From positions 1-50,203 of the forward strand of contig NZ_JAVFVU010000048.1 of NCBI RefSeq assembly GCF_030929615.1: a DNA stretch of 50,203 nucleotides, in the 5' to 3' direction. This DNA comes from Dyadobacter sp. LHD-138 (GTDB lineage: Bacteria > Bacteroidota > Bacteroidia > Cytophagales > Spirosomataceae). Numbering within the stretch: position 1 is the first letter of the stretch; each line of letters begins with the position of its first letter. The position numbers and the translations under genes were made by a program. The notes below the pieces were generated by a model. It was not told the origin of the DNA. It saw nothing but the letters and a program-made list of their open reading frames with translations, and ran no database searches. Positions 1 to 7,253 of this stretch are shown in pieces.

Positions 1-80
1 ACATAATTCAATCTGATAACGCTCTGAGCTTTTGATAGAAGCATAAAAAAGATAAAACATCACGAAAGCCTATACAAAAC

Positions 81-123
81 AAAGAGGGCGCCTCAATTCG
101 AATTTGAGACGCCCTCTTTTTTT
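81..123 (+). terminator. Rho-independent terminator of an upstream gene
   Basis: An inverted repeat has arms of about 16 bases (AAAGAGGGCGCCTCAA against its near-perfect complement) around a TTCG loop and is followed by seven or more T. It ends just before the promoter of the GntR gene, so it probably terminates a plus-strand gene that lies left of the window. Confidence 0.85.
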
Positions 124-150
124 GCAGAATAAAAAATATTTGTACTTTTG
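121..150 (+). promoter_or_regulatory. Bacteroidota-type promoter for the GntR gene
   Basis: TTTG at 121-124 and TACTTTTG at 143-150 are separated by 18 bases. This fits the -33/-7 pattern known for the Bacteroidota primary sigma factor. The expected transcript start is only a few bases before the ATG at 165, giving a very short leader. The -33 box overlaps the T tract of the preceding terminator. Confidence 0.65.
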
Positions 151-164
151 AAACATCAGATGAT

Positions 165-836
165 ATGATGAATAAAGATACAATTATAAAACGGTTAAGT
201 CTGGCAGATGAAGTTGCCGGCAGATTGCAGGAGAAAATTGCTCTTGGTGAATATGCTATCGGTGAAAAGCTGCCAACGGAACCGGAGTTAATGGCGGTTT
301 TTGGGGTAGGGCGTTCAACGATACGGGAGGCAGTCAGGAACTTGTCCAATGCCGGGCTGGTGCGCGTTCAGCAGGGCTTGGGGACATTTGTAGAGCGGCA
401 ACAGGTAACAGCTGAGTCTTTGTCGGAAAGATTTCTGAGGGCCAAAGGATTGGAATTAAATGAGATCCGGCAGCTCTTTGAATTGAAAGTGGCCGAGAAA
501 GCAGCACTTAACAGGACGGAAGCGGATATTATTCAGATGAGAAAACATCTTGAAGAACGTCGTAAAATGGGTTTTGCAAATATCCCGGAAGCTTGTATAC
601 AGGCAGATATTAATTTTCACCTCAGTATTGCCACGGCTTCACAAAGTGAAATACTGCTGGATATGTATAAAACGGTAGCACACCATTTAAAGCAATACTT
701 TTTAGAATTATTCATAGATACCGAAAGTTTTATCCAGACGCAGGAGCTGCATGAGTTGTTGCTGCAAAGCATTGTGGATCAGGACTCGCAAAAGGCCTGG
801 GCCTGTGCCGCAAGGATAACCGGCCAGCCTGTTTAA
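165..836 (+). CDS. GntR/FadR-family transcriptional regulator
   Basis: A DNA-binding repressor of 223 residues. Residues about 12-78 form the GntR winged helix, with the family signature LPTEPELMAVFGVGRSTIRE and the wing GLVRVQQGLGTFV. Residues about 100-215 look like the helical FCD ligand-binding domain, with D148 and H152 (DINFH) and H196 as candidate metal or ligand contacts. The protein ends soon after the last helix (AARITGQPV), and the final histidine common in FCD domains is not visible, so effector binding may differ. It starts with two consecutive ATG codons; 165 or 168 could be used. The MFS exporter gene follows 23 bases downstream on the same strand, which suggests local control of that transporter. 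The effector cannot be read from sequence. Confidence 0.88.
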   Translation: MMNKDTIIKRLSLADEVAGRLQEKIALGEYAIGEKLPTEPELMAVFGVGRSTIREAVRNLSNAGLVRVQQGLGTFVERQQVTAESLSERFLRAKGLELNEIRQLFELKVAEKAALNRTEADIIQMRKHLEERRKMGFANIPEACIQADINFHLSIATASQSEILLDMYKTVAHHLKQYFLELFIDTESFIQTQELHELLLQSIVDQDSQKAWACAARITGQPV

Positions 837-859
837 TATCCGTTTTAGCATATAAGTTT

Positions 860-2101
860 ATGAAAACCATTGAAGAAAATCACGCAGGTTCCTATCAGGC
901 ATCTGCGGTCAGTGCCGAAGAGGCTGTGTTCCCCATCTTATTAGCGTTAAGTTTTTCACATCTCCTGAATGATACGCTGCAATCCCTGATTCCGTCGATT
1001 TACCCGATGGTTAAGGATTCTTTCCACCTGACTTTTTCACAAATAGGATTAATCACATTTACGTTTCAATTGAGCGCGTCCATTTTTCAGCCGCTCGTAG
1101 GGCTTTATGCCGATAAAAAGCCGCAGCCTTATGCGCTTGCGATCGGGATGTGTTTCACCATGCTGGGGCTGATCTCCTTGTCGATGGCGCCGAGTTTTGA
1201 GATCATACTGCTTTCGGTGGCTTTAATTGGAATTGGTTCGGCCGTTTTCCATCCGGAAGCTTCACGGATTGCACGCATGGCATCTGGCGGGCGGCATGGG
1301 ATGGCGCAGTCGCTTTTCCAGGTTGGAGGTAACGCAGGGAGTTCGCTGGGGCCGTTGCTTGCCGCTTTGATTATTTTGCCTTTCGGTCGGTTTCAGATCA
1401 TCTGGTTCTCACTCGTCGCGTTGCTGGCCATTATCATTCTCTCAAAAGTAGGTGGATGGTACAAAAGAAATATGCATTTGACCCGCAAAAAATCGGGTAA
1501 TGGTACGACAAATGAGATAGTGCAGCATCTTTCAAAGGGGAAAGTGGCATTTTCAATTGGGGTATTGTTATTGCTGATTTTTTCAAAATACATTTACATG
1601 GCAAGCCTGACGAGCTACTATACTTTTTACCTGATTCAAAAATTTGGTATTTCTGTCCAAAGCTCTCAGATCTATTTATTTATATTTTTATTCTCGGTAG
1701 CGGCCGGAACATTTGTCGGCGGACCGGTCGGTGACCGGATCGGTCGGAAATATGTTATCTGGATTTCAATTCTTGGCGTTGCTCCATTTGCTTTGTTGTT
1801 GCCGTATTGCAATCTTTTTTGGACGGGAGCACTTACGGTTATCATTGGTCTTGTGTTATCATCCGCGTTTTCGGCCATCCTGGTTTATGCACAGGAACTG
1901 ATTCCTGGTAAAGTGGGCATGGTAGCAGGCTTATTCTTTGGATTTGCTTTCGGAATTGCGGGCATAGGCTCCGCGATTTTAGGGAAACTTGCCGATAGCA
2001 CAAGCATTGAGTATGTATTCTGGGTTTGTTCGTTCCTGCCTTTAATTGGATTATTAACAGGTTTCTTGCCAAATCTGGAACGGAAAAAATCTAAGGTTTA
2101 A
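860..2101 (+). CDS. MFS exporter, fosmidomycin-resistance (Fsr) type
   Basis: An inner-membrane proton-coupled exporter of 413 residues with about 12 hydrophobic segments. The N-terminal part (SHLLNDTLQSLIPSIYPM, then LVGLYADKKPQPY) and GIGSAVFHPEASRIARM are characteristic of the Fsr branch of the major facilitator superfamily. The second half carries the family loop GGPVGDRIGRKYVIW. Family members export drugs or small metabolites, but the substrate here is unknown. It lies 23 bases after the GntR regulator and probably shares its transcript. Its last 71 bases belong to the first copy of a 170-bp tandem duplication, and its TAA stop lies in the TTTAAA tip of the palindromic repeat that follows. 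Confidence 0.88.
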   Translation: MKTIEENHAGSYQASAVSAEEAVFPILLALSFSHLLNDTLQSLIPSIYPMVKDSFHLTFSQIGLITFTFQLSASIFQPLVGLYADKKPQPYALAIGMCFTMLGLISLSMAPSFEIILLSVALIGIGSAVFHPEASRIARMASGGRHGMAQSLFQVGGNAGSSLGPLLAALIILPFGRFQIIWFSLVALLAIIILSKVGGWYKRNMHLTRKKSGNGTTNEIVQHLSKGKVAFSIGVLLLLIFSKYIYMASLTSYYTFYLIQKFGISVQSSQIYLFIFLFSVAAGTFVGGPVGDRIGRKYVIWISILGVAPFALLLPYCNLFWTGALTVIIGLVLSSAFSAILVYAQELIPGKVGMVAGLFFGFAFGIAGIGSAILGKLADSTSIEYVFWVCSFLPLIGLLTGFLPNLERKKSKV

Positions 2102-2122
2102 ACGCAGAGGTAGTTGAGTTTT

Positions 2123-2177
2123 AAAAAAAGGGAGTTTCGCAGAGAGGTTTTTCATATCTCTGCGAAACTCCCCTTTT
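2123..2177. terminator. Bidirectional terminator in repeat copy 1
   Basis: A perfect 16-bp stem (2130-2145 with 2157-2172; GGGAGTTTCGCAGAGA and its complement) is flanked by an A run on the left and a T run on the right, so it can act on both strands. It lies between the convergent MFS and M23 genes. Copy 2 has the same hairpin at 2300-2342 with one A/C mismatch and longer A and T runs. Confidence 0.7.
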
Positions 2178-2266
2178 CCTTCGTTACCTCTGCGGCTGCT
2201 CGTTCTTGCCTTTAATAGGATTATTAACAGGTTTCTTGCCAAATCTGGAACGGAAAAAATCTAAGG

Positions 2267-2370
2267 TTTAAACGCAGAGGTAGTTGAGTTTAAAAAAAAG
2301 GGAGTTTCACAGAGAGGTTTTTCATATCTCTGCGAAACTCCTTTTTTACTCAGCTATCTCTGCGTTTAAA
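2267..2370. repeat. Nested palindromic intergenic element (copy 2, complete)
   Basis: Outer arms TTTAAACGCAGAGGTAGTTG at 2267 onward and their complement ending at 2370 match at 21 of 23 positions. They enclose an A tract, the inner hairpin, and a T tract. Copy 1 (2097-2200) keeps the left arm but only CGCAGAGGTA of the right arm. The tips are TTTAAA: the copy-1 tip supplies the stop of the MFS gene and the copy-2 tip supplies the stop of the M23 gene. It has the form of a dispersed palindromic unit (REP or MITE-like), but dispersal cannot be judged from one window. Confidence 0.75.
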
Positions 2371-3037
2371 TATCAATCCTTAAGATCAGATTTGGGTCTG
2401 GGCAGATGGAAAGAAAATAATCTCTGTCGGCGATGCTGCTCACACCCGGGAAATCTCCTTTGGATTTTCCTATATCACTAATAAGCTGGAAATGAAGGTG
2501 CGGCGGCCAGTTGCCGTTTTCAGGAGAAGATCCAATTCTAGCAATTTTTTCGCCGGCGGCAAAGGCTTTTTCCACAAATAATCCGTCGAGAGAATCCAGG
2601 GAAAGATGGCCGTATAAAGTGTAGAATGTAAAACCTTCCTGTTCGTGTTTTAAAATAATCGTAGGGCCGTAATCCCCGAATTGATTATTAAAGGCGAAAC
2701 TATGGACTTCACCGGGCAACGGAGCATAAACCGGCTCACCGGCGTCTGTCCATATATCCGTTCCCAGATGAATACTTCTTACATTGTTCTGACTGGTAAA
2801 ATGTTCGCGTTGCCGGTAAATAATACGGTTTTCATCGTATCCGCCAATCCCGACATATTGATTTTTAGATAACATCGTATCGAAAACATAGGCAGAAAAT
2901 ACATTTGTGTCCGTCAGGTCCTGGCGGAGAAGATCTTCATTGGTTGCCGAAAAATCTAATTTTCTGTAAGGTTTTTGATTTGCAATAACCTGTTCAAAAT
3001 GAGGACATCCGTGAAGTATTTCTGATAATGTTTTCAT
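2366..3037 (-). CDS. M23-family peptidoglycan metallopeptidase domain protein
   Basis: A LytM/M23 zinc peptidase fold of 223 residues. Metal and catalytic residues are visible: H90 and D94 in HLGTD, H144 in LYGHLS, and H180/H182 in PPHLHFQ. The family cleaves peptide cross-links in peptidoglycan. Unlike most M23 enzymes there is no signal peptide or membrane segment; the protein begins MKTLSEILHGCPHF, so the route to the periplasm, or a different substrate, is open. The last codons and stop lie at the tip of the palindromic element. It is convergent with the MFS gene, and a terminator at 3054-3089 separates it from the upstream metalloprotease gene's end. Confidence 0.85.
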   Translation of the reverse strand: MKTLSEILHGCPHFEQVIANQKPYRKLDFSATNEDLLRQDLTDTNVFSAYVFDTMLSKNQYVGIGGYDENRIIYRQREHFTSQNNVRSIHLGTDIWTDAGEPVYAPLPGEVHSFAFNNQFGDYGPTIILKHEQEGFTFYTLYGHLSLDSLDGLFVEKAFAAGEKIARIGSSPENGNWPPHLHFQLISDIGKSKGDFPGVSSIADRDYFLSICPDPNLILRIDI

Positions 3038-3053
3038 GATACAAAAGGTATAA

Positions 3054-3089
3054 AAAAGGCAGTACCCGATAACGAGGATACTGCCTTTT
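3054..3089 (-). terminator. Terminator after the large metalloprotease gene
   Basis: The 11-bp stem AAAAGGCAGTA / TACTGCCTTTT has a 14-base loop. The A run at 3052-3057 reads as a U tract on the minus strand, just downstream of the stop at 3103. Confidence 0.8.
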
Positions 3090-3102
3090 GCGATTCAGGT
3101 TA

Positions 3103-5676
3103 TTATTTTGGATCCAGCGCCAGATTGATTCTTTGCAAAACATCCTTCAAATGATACTTGCTCAGTTTATCCGTTTGCAGGGGTATCGCTTTTTGAATCG
3201 AGCCTTTCAAAATTTCCAGGTGACCGAGTGCGATAGAAGGCAAATCGGTTTTTTCCAACTCGACTACACGTGTTGAAAATCCGTAAGTGACGCCGGGCGG
3301 AATTGACTGCACATTGGCTTTTCCCGGTTTTAGCAGCCCAATCATCTTTTCAGTGTATACCTTTTGGAGATTTCTTCGGTAAACATCTATCGGCTGCGTA
3401 GTTTTGATTTCTGACCATATGCCACTTGCCAAATCCGTGAAAAGATCATCCTGCGTATAATATTTGGCTGAGATTCCGGTTTCCATCAGTCTAACAGCCC
3501 TGTCTCCGGCAAACAATGCAGTTAGCGCGTATTCCTGCAAGCTTTTGATTGCTTCAACACCACTTTCAGGCTTGATTTTACTTAATATATTCTGATCCAT
3601 CAACCAGGTCGGTGTTTTAAACAGCTGGGTATTCAGGAAAGTAACAGCCTCTTTTTGCGTTGCTTTTGGAACCGTTGTAAAACCTTCTTCTTCCATGTCA
3701 TAGGTCACAGGTGTATCATAAATACCACCCACATTTTTAATTACATGGCCCAAATAGCGACGATATTGCAGGACAACATTGCCGTATAACTCTTCCAGTT
3801 CCTTATAGCTTTCGCCATCTTCTTTGCTCCATGTGATTAAATTAGGAACAATTTTTTTCAGATTTCTGATACCGTATTCTGATGCTTTCATTGCGTTATC
3901 GCTCAAATCTTCTGTTTGATAACGAGGATCGTAAGGGCTGATTTCTGTACCAAAACGTAACCTTGGGTTTTTATAAGCTTCCTTTGTCCATTTATTCAGC
4001 GTGGCTTTTTCTTCTTTCAGGTCTGTATTGGGCAAATAACTATAACCCCATTGAATTGCCCATTTGTCGTAATCTCCAATTTTTGGAAAAAGATTCGTTA
4101 TCCCATCTTCGGGTTGCGCTACATAATTAAAGCGCGCGTAATCCATAATAGACGATGTGTGACCATTTTGTTCAACCCAGGCTTTGTCGCGCAGTTTTTC
4201 AACCGGCGTTGCTGAACTCGCACCCATGTTATGTCTTAAACCCAGCGTGTGGCCAATTTCATGCGAAGAAACAAAACGAACGAGTTGTGACATCAATTCG
4301 TCATCAAATGTTTTCTTGCGTGCCGCAGGATCCACGGCGGCCGCCTGTACGAGGTACCAGTTTCTCAACAAACGCATCACATTGTGATACCATCCAATGT
4401 GACTTTCAATAATTTCGCCGCTTCGCGGATCGTGTACATTGGGCCCGTAAGCATTCTGGATATCGGCAGCAAAATAGCGGATTACTGAAAAGCGGGCATC
4501 TTCCAGACTCATGGTGGTGTCTTTTTCTGGCCAGTATTCGCCACGTATTGCGTTTTTCCAGCCTGCTTTTTCAAAGGCAACCTGCCAGTCATCAACGCCT
4601 GCTTTTAAGGCTTTTCTCCATTTTTCAGGCGTGGCCGGGTCGATATAATAAATGATTGGTTTTTTAGGTTCAATCAGCTCACCATTTTTCTGACGCGCTG
4701 CATCAGCTGCATTTTTTGGTTCCAGTTTCCAGCGTACGGCAAAAATTTCATTATCCGATTTCTGCGATTCTTCACCAAAAACGGCGTACTGGTTAGCGAA
4801 AAACCCAATCCTGTTATCGAAAATCCGCTTTCTCATAGGCGTTTTTGGGAGCAGGATCAAGGAGGTGTTCAGCTCCAAAGTCACCACGCCGGCGTCTGAT
4901 CCGGCAGGCAGGTATGAGCCAACGGTCGGTGTCGGGGTGAGCGAAATTACCGGTGGAACAACAGCAAATGTCTTGACAGTCCGTATTTCGGTATTGATCG
5001 GGTAGGAGCTTATCTTTTCAATAAATGAGGCCTCCTTTTTAAATGCGGCCAGTTTATGGATCTGTTTTACGAAAGGACTCAATGAAAATGTCTGATTATC
5101 CGCATTGAAAAAATCAGTTACATCAATGACCGAGGCCTTGTCATTGTCATCTTTTTTAAGTGCCTTAATATCAAAAACACCGATGATCGGATCAGAATTT
5201 GAGTTTTTTACAGCCTGGAAAATCGGTTTGGTGCTATCAGGGCTGGCCACAACAATAGTTACTGAACGGAGCAGAATATTGTTGTCGAATCCTTTTTCCC
5301 AGCGGATCATTTGTCGTTTTACCTCTTCGCCGCCGAAAATTCCGCCACCTGCAGCAGTTTTTGAGTAGCGTGTTACGGCCATAATGTCTCTGTTCAGCAA
5401 GGTGTCAGGAATTTCAAAATACCATTTTTCCGCCATCTTGTGGACAGAAATCATACCTTTCTGACTGACAGTTGTGTTGTCGATGAAGTCTTTGTAAGCC
5501 TTGGGTCCTTTCTTTTTTTCGTCTTTCAGTTTGTCCTTTGCGGCGTCTGCAACCGCGTCAACGGCTTTTTCAATTTTTTTTTCGTCTTCTTTTTTGTCTT
5601 TTTTCTTTTGTGCCTGAGCAAACGGCAACGTGGTTAAGATTAGACAGAGGGGTAGGAGAAGTTCTTTTATTTTCAT
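3103..5676 (-). CDS. Secreted zinc-dependent metalloprotease (DUF5117/DUF4953 type)
   Basis: A secreted or periplasmic peptidase of 857 residues. The start at 5676 was chosen over an upstream in-frame ATG at 5838 because it begins a clear signal peptide (MKIKELLLPLCLILTT...AQA) and lies about 30 bases after a good promoter. A lysine- and aspartate-rich stretch follows (about residues 24-60), then the DUF5118/DUF5117-like region. The zinc site is HEIGHTLGLRH (H472, E473, H476, H482), the metzincin HExxHxxGxxH pattern, followed by a Met-turn-like SIMDYARF. The C-terminal part corresponds to DUF4953. Family members are common in Bacteroidota, and their natural substrates are mostly unknown. No T9SS sorting domain is seen. 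The preceding ppx gene is on the same strand, but a hairpin and a separate promoter suggest independent transcription. Confidence 0.9.
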   Translation of the reverse strand: MKIKELLLPLCLILTTLPFAQAQKKKDKKEDEKKIEKAVDAVADAAKDKLKDEKKKGPKAYKDFIDNTTVSQKGMISVHKMAEKWYFEIPDTLLNRDIMAVTRYSKTAAGGGIFGGEEVKRQMIRWEKGFDNNILLRSVTIVVASPDSTKPIFQAVKNSNSDPIIGVFDIKALKKDDNDKASVIDVTDFFNADNQTFSLSPFVKQIHKLAAFKKEASFIEKISSYPINTEIRTVKTFAVVPPVISLTPTPTVGSYLPAGSDAGVVTLELNTSLILLPKTPMRKRIFDNRIGFFANQYAVFGEESQKSDNEIFAVRWKLEPKNAADAARQKNGELIEPKKPIIYYIDPATPEKWRKALKAGVDDWQVAFEKAGWKNAIRGEYWPEKDTTMSLEDARFSVIRYFAADIQNAYGPNVHDPRSGEIIESHIGWYHNVMRLLRNWYLVQAAAVDPAARKKTFDDELMSQLVRFVSSHEIGHTLGLRHNMGASSATPVEKLRDKAWVEQNGHTSSIMDYARFNYVAQPEDGITNLFPKIGDYDKWAIQWGYSYLPNTDLKEEKATLNKWTKEAYKNPRLRFGTEISPYDPRYQTEDLSDNAMKASEYGIRNLKKIVPNLITWSKEDGESYKELEELYGNVVLQYRRYLGHVIKNVGGIYDTPVTYDMEEEGFTTVPKATQKEAVTFLNTQLFKTPTWLMDQNILSKIKPESGVEAIKSLQEYALTALFAGDRAVRLMETGISAKYYTQDDLFTDLASGIWSEIKTTQPIDVYRRNLQKVYTEKMIGLLKPGKANVQSIPPGVTYGFSTRVVELEKTDLPSIALGHLEILKGSIQKAIPLQTDKLSKYHLKDVLQRINLALDPK

Positions 5677-5711
5677 GAAAGTTTGAGAAAGTATAATTGA
5701 TGATTCAACGA

Positions 5712-5740
5712 CAAAAATAGGGATTTGATTGGTATGACAA
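5712..5740 (-). promoter_or_regulatory. Promoter of the metalloprotease gene
   Basis: On the minus strand, TTG (5738-5740) is followed after 18 bases by TATTTTTG (5712-5719). This is a full match to the Bacteroidota pattern. The start of transcription would be near 5705, about 30 bases before the ATG, which supports the shorter protein start. Confidence 0.65.
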
Positions 5741-5805
5741 TGACTTATTGATTCCGGCTGGTATTTTTCCGGAATCAGATCAAAAAGAGTTTGTTGCTTG
5801 ATAGT

Positions 5806-5834
5806 CGTCCGACGGTAGAAAAAACCGTCGGACG
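5806..5834 (-). terminator. Hairpin downstream of ppx
   Basis: A perfect 11-bp stem (CGTCCGACGGT and its complement) with a 7-base loop lies between the ppx stop and the metalloprotease promoter. There is no T run after the stem on either strand, so it may be a weak terminator or a processing or stability element. Confidence 0.45.
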
Positions 5835-5851
5835 GCATGGCTTGTCGGGAG

Positions 5852-6787
5852 TTATCCGTTAATCAGTTTTGACAAGACACCTTCTTTCAGCGCGTGGCTT
5901 GAAACCTGGATACGGGAAATTTTGTGGTTTTTCAGGACATAATCAACCAGGCAGACTGCTACCACGATCATATCCACGCGAAGTTCGATCATACCGGGAA
6001 TTGCCATCCGCTCGTCGTGATTGCCCGAAAGAATTAAGGCATAAACACGGTAAAATTCTTCGGGGGATATGGAAAAATCCGTTTGGGTTCTGTTCGGCCA
6101 ATCGCCTGTACGGTTCTGATAATCAATATCAACCAGTGTGTCAAAGGTCCCCGAAGAGCCAACCAGTTTGGTGGGCGCATATTGATGCACTGCGTTGGCG
6201 AGCGCTATTAAATTTTCGTCAAAATAGTTATAAAGGCGTTTTTTGTCGCTGTCAGAAATCGGGTCATTTTTCATGAATTTCTCCATCAGCCGTTGCCCGC
6301 CGATCTCGAAGCTCTGTTTCCAGAAGATCTGACTTTCGTTACCGATAATAAATTCAACGCTGCCGCCGCCAATGTCCATGATCAGCGAAGGTTCTTTGCC
6401 CAAATTCACACCCGTACGAACACCGTGGTAAATATATTCCGCCTCTTTATTGCCATCAATGACAGTAACCGAGATACCCGTTTCCCGTAAAATGGCTTTA
6501 CAAAAATCTTCCTGATTGTCAGCATTCCGAATCGCGCTTGTTCCGAAAGCAAAAGTATTTTCCGCGGAAACCTCAAAAATATCCAGTTGTTCACGGAAAA
6601 TATGAAGCACTTTCAGCGCCCTTTCCGTGGCCTCATCTGTAATGCGTTTTTTGTTGATTCCACCCAATCCAATCTGAGTTGGCAGGCTTTTATGAAAAAG
6701 CGTCGTGATTTTTTCACTATTTTTTTCAATAATCAGCAGATGAAATGTATTTGTTCCTAAATCAATAATACCCAATCGGGAGCTCAT
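5852..6787 (-). CDS. Ppx/GppA-family exopolyphosphatase
   Basis: A 311-residue protein of the actin-like ATPase superfamily that hydrolyses polyphosphate and/or pppGpp. The phosphate-1 motif is near the N terminus (GIIDLGTNTFHLLI, D9), followed by FGTSAIRNA and the phosphate-2 motif DIGGGSVEFI. It has only the two-subdomain catalytic core. The C-terminal HD-like extension found in the roughly 500-residue E. coli enzymes is absent, as is usual in Bacteroidota. It is cytoplasmic. It stands as a single minus-strand gene with its own candidate -7 box at 6834-6841. Whether it prefers polyphosphate or pppGpp cannot be told from sequence. Confidence 0.9.
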   Translation of the reverse strand: MSSRLGIIDLGTNTFHLLIIEKNSEKITTLFHKSLPTQIGLGGINKKRITDEATERALKVLHIFREQLDIFEVSAENTFAFGTSAIRNADNQEDFCKAILRETGISVTVIDGNKEAEYIYHGVRTGVNLGKEPSLIMDIGGGSVEFIIGNESQIFWKQSFEIGGQRLMEKFMKNDPISDSDKKRLYNYFDENLIALANAVHQYAPTKLVGSSGTFDTLVDIDYQNRTGDWPNRTQTDFSISPEEFYRVYALILSGNHDERMAIPGMIELRVDMIVVAVCLVDYVLKNHKISRIQVSSHALKEGVLSKLING

Positions 6788-6833
6788 AAGCGATGGTTAA
6801 TGGGTTAATCCCTTCATTATAATGGACAAGTTG

Positions 6834-6841
6834 CAAAAATA
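6834..6841 (-). promoter_or_regulatory. Candidate -7 element for ppx
   Basis: TATTTTTG on the minus strand matches TAnnTTTG exactly. It would give a 5' leader of about 40 bases. No clear -33 TTG is seen at the expected distance. Confidence 0.4.
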
Positions 6842-6865
6842 ACCTAATTTTTAATGACTTATTTC

Positions 6866-6896
6866 TTGATTTTCTGTTTAATAAGTCTTTTCTTTG
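6866..6896 (+). promoter_or_regulatory. Candidate promoter for rpsU
   Basis: TTG at 6866-6868 and TTTCTTTG at 6889-6896 (one mismatch to TAnnTTTG) are separated by 20 bases, upstream of the rpsU ATG at 6945. Confidence 0.35.
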
Positions 6897-6944
6897 CAGT
6901 CCAATTTCAGAAAACCAGTTCAAAGAACATTATATCTTATAAGC

Positions 6945-7139
6945 ATGCTTATTATTAACATCAAAGACAACGAATCGATCGATCGCGCATTGAAGCGTTA
7001 CAAAAAGAAATTTGAGAGAACCGGCACTATGCGTCAGCTTCGCTCTCGTACCGCATTCGAAAAGCCATCTGTAAAGCGTCGTTTCGAAGTTTTGCGTGCG
7101 GTATACAAAGAAAAAACGTACGGTCACCTGGAAGACTAG
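6945..7139 (+). CDS. rpsU: 30S ribosomal protein S21 (bS21)
   Basis: A basic protein of 64 residues, the usual bS21 length, with the family core ESIDRALKRYKKKFERTG followed by a basic C-terminal helix. bS21 binds the 30S platform near the 3' end of 16S rRNA. In Bacteroidota it takes part in hiding the anti-Shine-Dalgarno sequence. The ATG at 6945 was chosen because the protein begins with the conserved MLIINIKDNE; an upstream in-frame ATG at 6894 would add an unrelated 17-residue extension. No purine-rich Shine-Dalgarno site precedes the start (the nearest bases read ATATCTTATAAGC). A Xer recombinase gene follows, a frequent neighbour of rpsU in this phylum. Confidence 0.96.
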   Translation: MLIINIKDNESIDRALKRYKKKFERTGTMRQLRSRTAFEKPSVKRRFEVLRAVYKEKTYGHLED

Positions 7140-7204
7140 TTCTTTTTGAATTGTTTTTCTGTTGAAAGTAGGATGGGATAATTGTATCCTGACCAACGTC
7201 ATAT

Positions 7205-7240
7205 AAAAAAGGGTTGTCTTGTATTAGACAGCCCTTTTTT
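7205..7240 (+). terminator. Terminator after rpsU
   Basis: The stem GGGTTGTCT / AGACAGCCC (one G-U pair) has a 6-base loop and is flanked by six A and six T. It lies between rpsU and the recombinase gene, only 13 bases before the next ATG. Confidence 0.85.
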
Positions 7241-7253
7241 GTACGTTAGGGGC

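Larger units (their letters stand above)
2031..2370. repeat. 170-bp tandem direct duplication including the MFS gene 3' end
   Basis: Copy 1 (2031-2200) and copy 2 (2201-2370) align without gaps. The first roughly 140 bases are nearly identical, with only scattered substitutions (for example cgttcC/Ttgcc, and one base in the hairpin stem). The last 25 or so bases of each copy differ. Each copy holds about 71 bases matching the end of the MFS coding region, followed by a large palindrome. The copy-2 coding fragment (2201-2271) is a non-functional duplicate of the C-terminal codons. Confidence 0.93.

Noticed and set aside
8..349. Minus-strand open frame of 113 codons at the left edge
   Set aside because: It overlaps the GntR helix-turn-helix coding region and the terminator and has no recognisable domain.
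165..836. The GntR repressor as part of the aromatic pathway control
   Set aside because: It is over 10 kb away and adjacent to the MFS exporter; the MarR gene within the cluster is the better candidate.
5677..5838. N-terminal extension of the large metalloprotease
   Set aside because: It would precede a clear signal peptide and run through the promoter found at 5712-5740.
7140..7204. Possible tRNA-like pattern between rpsU and xerC
   Set aside because: No acceptor stem or T-loop sequence could be paired; only a short AGGAT/ATCCT inverted repeat is present.
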